A DNA stretch of 64,000 bases, taken from NCBI GenBank assembly GCA_963702925.1, contig OY969771.1, positions 2,790,001 through 2,854,000 on the forward strand. Reading direction: 5' to 3'. Below are positions 58,922-64,000 of the stretch, piece by piece; positions within the stretch are counted from its first letter, which is position 1; each line of letters starts with the position of its first letter. Origin of the DNA: CAIKMD01 sp963702925. GTDB lineage: Bacteria > Pseudomonadota > Alphaproteobacteria > ATCC43930 > CGMCC-115725. Both the position numbers and the translations under genes were made by a program. Below the pieces are notes generated by a model. It made no database searches. It was not told the origin of the DNA and was given only the letters and a program-made list of their open reading frames with translations.

Positions 58922-60199
58922 TCAGTCGGCGCTTTCAACCTGCACGGCGGCGGGCCGAATCTTCAGGAACAACAGCACGGTGACCGTGAACAACAAGCTC
59001 ACCGCGAGCAACAGCGAGTGGTGGATGCCGATTGCGCTGCCGACGATGCCCACGCTGATCCCGGCAAAGGTCCTGAGACCCATCTGCGCCATGCCGTAAA
59101 GGCCAAGCACGCGGCCGCGAATCGCCACGGGCGCATGCAGTTGCACGAGCGCCTGATTCATCGAATTGAAGGAAAGCTCAACGAAGCCCGCGGTGAACAT
59201 CAACACCACGGCAAGCGGATAAGAGGTCGTCAACGCAAAGCTGCCGAGCGCGCCGCACCAGATCATCACCAGGACAAAGGGCGTCACGAGACGCGGCTGG
59301 AGCCAACCGCTGCCTTCCAAGACGAGGCCCGCTGTCAGGGCGCCAGCGGCGTCCGCGCCCAACAGCATGCTGTAGAGAACGCCGGCGTCGCCATGGCCGA
59401 GATCATGGGCAAAGCCCGGCATCTGCGCCTGATATCCGTTGGCGACGAAGAACGACGCACTGCCGACGAGGAGGATCATCGAGCCGAGGATACGATTGCC
59501 GCGAATCGCTTCGATCGTCATGAGCACGTCCGAGAAGCCGCGGACCGGGCGCGGCGGCGGGCGGTTCTTTTGAAAGCGCGGTCCGTAAGGCGCTTTCCAC
59601 AACCAAAGGATCAGCGGCAGATAGAAGACGACATTCAAAAGAATGCCGTAAATGGGGCCGATCACGACCAGAATGACTCCGCCCACCGCCGGACCCGCGA
59701 GCAGGCCGAGATAACGCGACGTCGCATTGAGGCGCACGGCGCTGGGCAATTGCTCGCGGCCGACGATGTCATGCAGCAGCACCTGGCCGGGCGTGCCCCA
59801 AAACACGGCGGCGAAGCCGTGGACGGTGAGGATCACGACGGCGTGCCAAGCCTGCAGCCATCCCGTGATGAACAGCACGCCCCAGCCGAGCGAGCACAGC
59901 ATGAATAGCGCCATGCCGATCTGTATGAGGCGTCGTGAATCATAGCGGTCGGCCAATGCGCCGGCGAAAACCCCGAAGAGGAGCGACGGCAGCCAATGCG
60001 ATATAACCGCGAAACCGCCCAAGGCCGGCGAATGGAATTTTTGAAAGACCATCCAGTAGCTGATGACGTGCTCGATACTGTCGGCCATCATCGACAAGGC
60101 CGAATAGAAGAAATAGGCGCGAAAACCGGGATCGCGGAGAGCGGCGAAAGATTGGCGCGAAGGCGCGCCGGCTCTTTCCGGGGATGGGGTGTTGGTCAA
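58922..60199 (-). CDS. MFS transporter, EntS-like (DHA3) type, tandem paralogue
   Basis: A 425-residue carrier aligned with the one at 57653 almost end to end (DSIEHVISYWMVFQKFHSPA, LADRYDSRRLIQIGMALFML). The start is set at TTG 60199 because the first 21 residues then match the paralogue position for position up to QSFAAL; a TTG at 60265 would add 22 residues with no counterpart. The two genes also share identical short DNA blocks, such as ggtccgtaaggcgctttcca. Gene order is VOC protein, this carrier, its paralogue. Confidence 0.88.
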   Translation of the reverse strand: MTNTPSPERAGAPSRQSFAALRDPGFRAYFFYSALSMMADSIEHVISYWMVFQKFHSPALGGFAVISHWLPSLLFGVFAGALADRYDSRRLIQIGMALFMLCSLGWGVLFITGWLQAWHAVVILTVHGFAAVFWGTPGQVLLHDIVGREQLPSAVRLNATSRYLGLLAGPAVGGVILVVIGPIYGILLNVVFYLPLILWLWKAPYGPRFQKNRPPPRPVRGFSDVLMTIEAIRGNRILGSMILLVGSASFFVANGYQAQMPGFAHDLGHGDAGVLYSMLLGADAAGALTAGLVLEGSGWLQPRLVTPFVLVMIWCGALGSFALTTSYPLAVVLMFTAGFVELSFNSMNQALVQLHAPVAIRGRVLGLYGMAQMGLRTFAGISVGIVGSAIGIHHSLLLAVSLLFTVTVLLFLKIRPAAVQVESAD

Positions 60200-60377
60200 A
60201 CTCGGTCTTTCAATAAGCTGCGGCGCGGCAATTTCTTCAAAGCGGAAAGAGGCGAAACCCCACAATTTGGGACATTACCACTTTCGCAACGGGCCTGTGG
60301 CGCAAACTCACCGACGCGGCAATGCGCGTTCGGCATGGCAGGGCGGGGCGGGTTTTTCTCGAAGCCTGCCGGTCGGG

Positions 60378-60950
60378 TCAGTGAGGCCGATTCTCGTTGT
60401 TTGGCTTGTGGTCGCCCTTGAGCCAGCGCGCCAGCTCGGACCGCGCATCGGCGCGGCGTTGCGCATTGATCGCGTCGACATGGGGCGGATCGACCGTGAA
60501 TTCCACGCGCAGCCCGTCGGGGCTGGTGAGATAAAGCGACAGGCAGTAGCCGTGATCGGTGACGCGGTGGGGGAGGTCGTGCGCCATCACGCGGCGCGTC
60601 AGCTCGTCGAAGCCGGCCTTGGTGACCTTGAGCGCGATGTGCCACATGCCGCCGCCTTCCGGCAGGATCGCTTTCATCTTCTCGTAAACCGCGTCATCGG
60701 CGAATTGGAAAAACGCCAAGGCGCCGCCATCGGCCAAGCCGTAGAACGTGTGGCAATAATCGACGTCGCGCCCGAAATCTTTGTTGAAAACCCGTTCGCA
60801 CCAGGTCGCAACTAGCGGCATACCCAATATGTCTTCGAAGAAGTGGCGGTTGACCTCTTGATCCTTCACGGTGAAGGCGTGGTGATGCAGCCGCAACGGC
60901 AATTCCGCGAGCTGCGTCGGCTGCCGGCGTGTTTCGGGCTGATCGAGCAT
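60378..60950 (-). CDS. VOC-family (glyoxalase/dioxygenase fold) protein
   Basis: A 190-residue metal-binding fold with the paired beta-alpha-beta-beta-beta units of the vicinal oxygen chelate family: LRLHHHAFTVKDQEVNRHFF, MWHIALKVTKAGFDELTRRV, CLSLYLTSPDGLRVEFTVDP. The early His, the middle His and the late Glu (VEFTVDPP) could bind iron or another metal, as in extradiol dioxygenases and glyoxalases. The start is ATG 60950 with a GGAGGA site. It is divergent from the glutathione transferase at 61064. It could be a ring-cleavage or dehalogenation helper; the function is not assigned. Confidence 0.86.
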   Translation of the reverse strand: MLDQPETRRQPTQLAELPLRLHHHAFTVKDQEVNRHFFEDILGMPLVATWCERVFNKDFGRDVDYCHTFYGLADGGALAFFQFADDAVYEKMKAILPEGGGMWHIALKVTKAGFDELTRRVMAHDLPHRVTDHGYCLSLYLTSPDGLRVEFTVDPPHVDAINAQRRADARSELARWLKGDHKPNNENRPH

Positions 60951-61063
60951 GGGTTCCTCCCATTCCGCGACCGGAAGGATGGCAATGAAGTGTCCCATCC
61001 GCAAGGCCGGCCTGCGCCATGATATAACGCTGTAGGGCCAAGGAAAATGGGAGGAATAAGGCG

Positions 61064-61780
61064 ATGCGCTACGAACTCTATTACTGGCCGTCGACGCCGG
61101 GGCGCGGCGAATTCGTGCGTCTGGCGCTCGAAGAAGGGCGCGCCGACTATGTCGACGTCGCACGGCGCAAAGGCGGCATGGCGCGAATGATGCGTCTGCT
61201 CGATGGCGCGAAATCCGCGAGGGCGCCTTTTGCGCCGCCTTTCCTGAAGGCCGGGGAGACCGTGATCGGGCAGACCGCGAATATTCTCCTGTTCCTCGGT
61301 GGGCGGCTCGGGCTTGCACCCAATAGCGAAGTGGGCGAGCTTTGGACTCATCAATTGCAGCTGACCATCGCCGATTTCGTCGTCGAGATTCACGACACGC
61401 ACCATCCGATCGCGTCGAGCCTCTATTACGAGGATCAGAAGCCCGAAGCGCGGCGCCGCGCCGAGGATTTTCGCAAGAACCGGTTGCCCAAGTTCTTCCG
61501 CTATTTCGAGCAGGTTTTGGCGCGCAATCCGCAGGGCCCGGGCTATCTGGTTGGCGCGCGCACGAGCTATGCCGATCTCTCGCTGTTCGAGATGATCGAG
61601 GGAACGACATACGCTTTTCCGCGCGCGGTCGCGCGTCTTCGCCGCCGCTATCCCAACCTCATGGCGTTACGCGACCGCATCGCGGCGCGCTCGCGCATCG
61701 CCGCCTATCTCGCTTCGCCGCGCCGGCTTCCCTATGATCAGGTGGGCATCTTCCGCCACTATCCCGAGCTTGACGGTTGA
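61064..61780 (+). CDS. Glutathione S-transferase family protein
   Basis: A 238-residue two-domain GST. The thioredoxin-like N-terminus starts MRYELYYWPSTPGRGEFVRL, with a Tyr/Ser early site and the glutathione-binding FLKAGETVIGQTANILLFLG. The helical C-terminal domain has GYLVGARTSYADLSLFEMIE. It starts at ATG 61064 with a GGAGGAA site. Its neighbour 84 bp downstream is a glutathionyl-hydroquinone reductase, so both may detoxify quinones or chlorinated ring products from this region. Confidence 0.88.
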   Translation: MRYELYYWPSTPGRGEFVRLALEEGRADYVDVARRKGGMARMMRLLDGAKSARAPFAPPFLKAGETVIGQTANILLFLGGRLGLAPNSEVGELWTHQLQLTIADFVVEIHDTHHPIASSLYYEDQKPEARRRAEDFRKNRLPKFFRYFEQVLARNPQGPGYLVGARTSYADLSLFEMIEGTTYAFPRAVARLRRRYPNLMALRDRIAARSRIAAYLASPRRLPYDQVGIFRHYPELDG

Positions 61781-61863
61781 GAGGCGGCCGGGACGCCAGA
61801 GCCTGCAGCGATTTTTGACGCGCGGGACGCTCGCGTACTACCTTTGCAGCGGGAGGATCGACC

Positions 61864-62838
61864 ATGGGCGTACTCATTGACGGCGTATGGCGCGACGAAG
61901 AGCTGCCGCAGGAAGTCGCGGCCAGCGGCGAATTTCGGCGCGTCGACAGCCGCTTCCGCGACCGCATCACGGCGGACGGCTCCTCGGGTTTCAAGGCCGA
62001 AGCCGGCCGCTATCATCTTTATGTCGCCTATGGCTGCCCCTGGGCGCATCGCACGCTGATCTTTCGCGCGCTGAAAAAACTCGACAGCGCGATTTCGGTC
62101 GCTTACGCGGTGCCGGGCCTCAAAGCGCAGGGCTGGACTTATGAAGCCAATCCGGCTTTTCCCGAATGTTTGCCGGATACAGTGAACGGCTTTCGCTATT
62201 TGCACGAAGCCTACACCGCGTCGGATCCCCGCTATACCGGCAAGGTCACGGTTCCGACCCTGTGGGACAAGAAGACCAAGCGGGTCGTCAACAACGAATC
62301 CTCCGAAATCATCCGCATGCTCAATAGCGAGTTCGCCGGCATTGCGGGCGACGATACCGATTATTACCCGCCGCCTTTGCGCGCCGACATCGACCGCCTC
62401 AACGACGTGATCTACCGGACGGTCAATAATGGCGTCTATCGTTGCGGGTTCGCGCGTTCGCAGGAGGCCTACGAAACCGCTTATGACGCGCTGTTCGCCA
62501 CCCTCGACGAGCTCGAGGCGCGTCTCGGACGCCAACGCTACCTCGTCGGAAGGCAGCTCACCGAGGCGGATTGGCGGCTCTTTCCGACCTTGGTTCGCTT
62601 CGATGTCGCCTATAACTCGCTGTTCAAATGCAATCGGCAACGCATCGCCGACTATCCCAATTTGCTGAACTATATGCGCGAGCTCTACCAGGTGCCGGGC
62701 ATCGCGGCCACTGTGAAGCCGCGCCATTACGTGATCAATTACTGGTCGATCGCACGCCTCAACCCCACCGGCATCATTCCGAAGGGCACGCCGGTCGATT
62801 ACACCGCGCCGCACGACCGCGCCCGGCTCGCGGCGTGA
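61864..62838 (+). CDS. Glutathionyl-hydroquinone reductase (YqjG/PcpF type GST)
   Basis: A 324-residue Xi-class GST that reduces glutathionyl-hydroquinones to hydroquinones with glutathione. The catalytic Cys is C58 in AYGCPWAHRTLIFRALKKLD, preceded by AGRYHLYV, and the C-terminal half has RYLVGRQLTEADWRLFPTLV and RHYVINYWSIARLNPTGIIP, all hallmarks of the group. It starts at ATG 61864 behind a GGGAGGA site. The stop overlaps the next gene (GTGA at 62835). PcpF acts in chlorinated phenol breakdown, which fits the catabolic setting, though these enzymes are also general. Confidence 0.93.
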   Translation: MGVLIDGVWRDEELPQEVAASGEFRRVDSRFRDRITADGSSGFKAEAGRYHLYVAYGCPWAHRTLIFRALKKLDSAISVAYAVPGLKAQGWTYEANPAFPECLPDTVNGFRYLHEAYTASDPRYTGKVTVPTLWDKKTKRVVNNESSEIIRMLNSEFAGIAGDDTDYYPPPLRADIDRLNDVIYRTVNNGVYRCGFARSQEAYETAYDALFATLDELEARLGRQRYLVGRQLTEADWRLFPTLVRFDVAYNSLFKCNRQRIADYPNLLNYMRELYQVPGIAATVKPRHYVINYWSIARLNPTGIIPKGTPVDYTAPHDRARLAA

Positions 62839-63629
62839 AGCGGTTCAGCGTCGCGGCTGGATTCATGCCCAAGGCCGGAAGGGGACGGCGCCTTGCCCGA
62901 TCGCTCGTGGTCCTATTCGGTCTGCCTTTGTTGGTGAGCGCGTGCATGTTCGGGCGCGATAGCGGCGTTCCCTGGTACGAGGCGCGGCGCGATGCCTCGG
63001 GGCTTGCGCCCGATCCCTTGACGACGAGCGAGGCGGTCATCCAGGTCTATGCCGCGCGCGCCGTGTCATGGCGCGGCGTCTTTGCCGTTCATACCTGGAT
63101 CGCGGTGAAGCCCGCCGGTGCCGATCGCTTTACGCGTTATGAGGTCATGGGCTTTGGCGTTTCAAACAGCACGCCGGCCGTGCGCATCGATCGGACGGGG
63201 CCGGACAATTACTGGTTCGGCGCGGAACCGCGGATCGTGCTCGATCGCCGCGGGAAGGATGCCGAGGCGCTGATCGAGGAAATTCGCGCCGCGGTCGCGA
63301 GCTATCCCTATCCGAACGAGTACCGCGCTTGGCCCGGGCCCAACAGCAACACTTTTACCGCCTATGTCGCGCGTCAAGTGCCCGAACTCGGGTTGGAGCT
63401 GCCCTCCAACGCCATCGGCAAGGATTATTTGCCGGGCGGCGCGGTGTTCGCGCCGGCGCCGAGCGCAAGCGGCTATCAGGTCTCTTTTCTTGGCATGCTC
63501 GGGTTGCTCGTGGCGCGCGACGAAGGTATCGAGGTTAATCTGCTCGGGTTGGATCTCGGCATAGGGTTCAAGCCGCTCGCGCTGAAGCTTCCGGGGGTCG
63601 GCAGCGTCAGCAAGGGCGGCGCCGGCTAA
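62835..63629 (+). CDS. DUF3750 family lipoprotein
   Basis: A 264-residue protein starting at GTG 62835, overlapping the reductase stop; an ATG at 62865 is an alternative. A membrane segment ends in the lipobox LLVSAC, so it is probably a lipoprotein. The mature part fits DUF3750: YAARAVSWRGVFAVHTWIAV, RTGPDNYWFGAEPRIVLDRR and NTFTAYVARQVPELGLELPS with a Cys-less, His-containing core. Some relatives are regarded as possible papain-like or transglutaminase-like folds, but no catalytic triad is clear to me. Function unknown. Confidence 0.82.
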   Translation: MKRFSVAAGFMPKAGRGRRLARSLVVLFGLPLLVSACMFGRDSGVPWYEARRDASGLAPDPLTTSEAVIQVYAARAVSWRGVFAVHTWIAVKPAGADRFTRYEVMGFGVSNSTPAVRIDRTGPDNYWFGAEPRIVLDRRGKDAEALIEEIRAAVASYPYPNEYRAWPGPNSNTFTAYVARQVPELGLELPSNAIGKDYLPGGAVFAPAPSASGYQVSFLGMLGLLVARDEGIEVNLLGLDLGIGFKPLALKLPGVGSVSKGGAG

Positions 63630-63660
63630 TCTTGCATCAGCCATAACGAGGGGAAAGTCG

Positions 63661-64000
63661 ATGGAGTTTGGCATTCAGTTTTTTCCGGATGTCGGTCCGG
63701 AAGAGAAATCGGCGCAGAAATACTGGAACGAAAGCCTCTATCTCGCCGAACTCGGCGACAAGATCGGGTACGGTCATGTCCGCACGGTCGAGCACTATTT
63801 CCATCCCTATGGCGGCTACAGCACCAATCCGATCGTCTTTCTCTCGGCCGCGTCGCAACGGACGAAGAAGATGCGGCTGATCACCGGCGCGGTGTTGCCG
63901 ATCTTCAATCATCCGCTGAAGCTCGCCGGCGAAATCGGGATGCTGGACGCGATCAGCAACGGGAGACTCGAAGTCGGCTTCGCACGCGCCTTCATGGCGC
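63661..64000 (+). CDS. LLM-class flavin-dependent oxidoreductase (partial, cut by window end)
   Basis: The first 113 codons of a luciferase-fold protein. MEFGIQFFPDVGPEEKSAQK, YGHVRTVEHYFHPYGGYSTN, KKMRLITGAVLPIFNHPLKL and GMLDAISNGRLEVGFARAFM are typical. It starts at ATG 63661 with a GAGGGGAAA site, 31 bp after the DUF3750 gene. The frame is open to the window end. It is the third luciferase-like gene in the window. Confidence 0.88.
   Translation, partial: MEFGIQFFPDVGPEEKSAQKYWNESLYLAELGDKIGYGHVRTVEHYFHPYGGYSTNPIVFLSAASQRTKKMRLITGAVLPIFNHPLKLAGEIGMLDAISNGRLEVGFARAFMA

Overview
The window reads as GC-rich chromosomal DNA of an alphaproteobacterium, probably Hyphomicrobiales or Rhodospirillales. 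This is inferred from the gene families (TRAP transporters, flavin monooxygenases of the luciferase class, hydantoinase A/B, DUF2848, DUF3750) and from the codon bias; no rRNA or tRNA gene is present to place it. Long antisense open frames are common because of the high GC content and are not genes.

Region 1 (1-18077) is an exopolysaccharide locus. It holds a WcaI-like glycosyltransferase (cut by the window start), a WcaJ/ExoY-type phosphoglycosyl transferase that starts the repeat unit, a PPP-type phosphatase, a small exported Ala-rich protein, an outer-membrane beta-barrel, a Wza-type export protein, a Wzc-type polysaccharide co-polymerase with fused tyrosine autokinase, a membrane-anchored helical-repeat protein, a Wzy/O-antigen-ligase protein, a GT4 glycosyltransferase and an exported beta-helix protein on a Ser/Thr/Gly repeat stalk. 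Two insertion sequences lie side by side in it. One is a 2.1 kb IS1595-family element with perfect 27-bp inverted repeats and an 8-bp target duplication, carrying a RelE/ParE-type toxin-antitoxin pair as passenger. The other is a 951-bp IS5-family element whose transposase needs a -1 frameshift.

Region 2 (18762-24693, mostly + strand) holds an ACMSD-like amidohydrolase, an aromatic-acid (AAHS) transporter, a 2,6-dihydroxypyridine-hydroxylase-like FAD monooxygenase, a TrmH-family RNA methyltransferase and a fosmidomycin-resistance-type MFS pump.

Region 3 (24712-63629) is a large catabolic and transport region. A minus-strand operon (32900 to 24712) encodes a fused DctQM TRAP permease, a luciferase-like monooxygenase, a molybdenum hydroxylase large subunit, a DctP protein and a phenol-hydroxylase-like FAD monooxygenase. 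Divergent from it are another DctP, a class II aldolase and a second luciferase-like oxidoreductase. A LysR regulator with a perfect 19-bp dyad next to its start faces an eleven-gene operon (37030-45743): LigA-like, ABC permease, LigB-like, ABC binding protein, ABC ATPase, gamma-glutamyltransferase-like, amidohydrolase, GlcG-like, RidA, DUF2848 and cupin. The LigB-like protein keeps the iron ligands but has Val where the catalytic His is expected. Hydantoinase A and B are encoded divergently. A second minus-strand block (60950 to 49980) carries a VOC protein, two tandem MFS paralogues, two DctP paralogues, a phthalate-dioxygenase-like Rieske oxygenase, DctQ, DctM and a second molybdenum hydroxylase large subunit. 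Two glutathione transferases, a DUF3750 lipoprotein and the start of a third luciferase-like oxidoreductase close the window.

Region 3 looks like uptake (TRAP, ABC, MFS) plus ring hydroxylation, ring cleavage and amide or lactam hydrolysis of one or more aromatic or N-heterocyclic acids. The substrates cannot be fixed from sequence alone. The most unusual items are the LysR/LigAB/ABC/GGT operon and the toxin-antitoxin-bearing IS1595 element.
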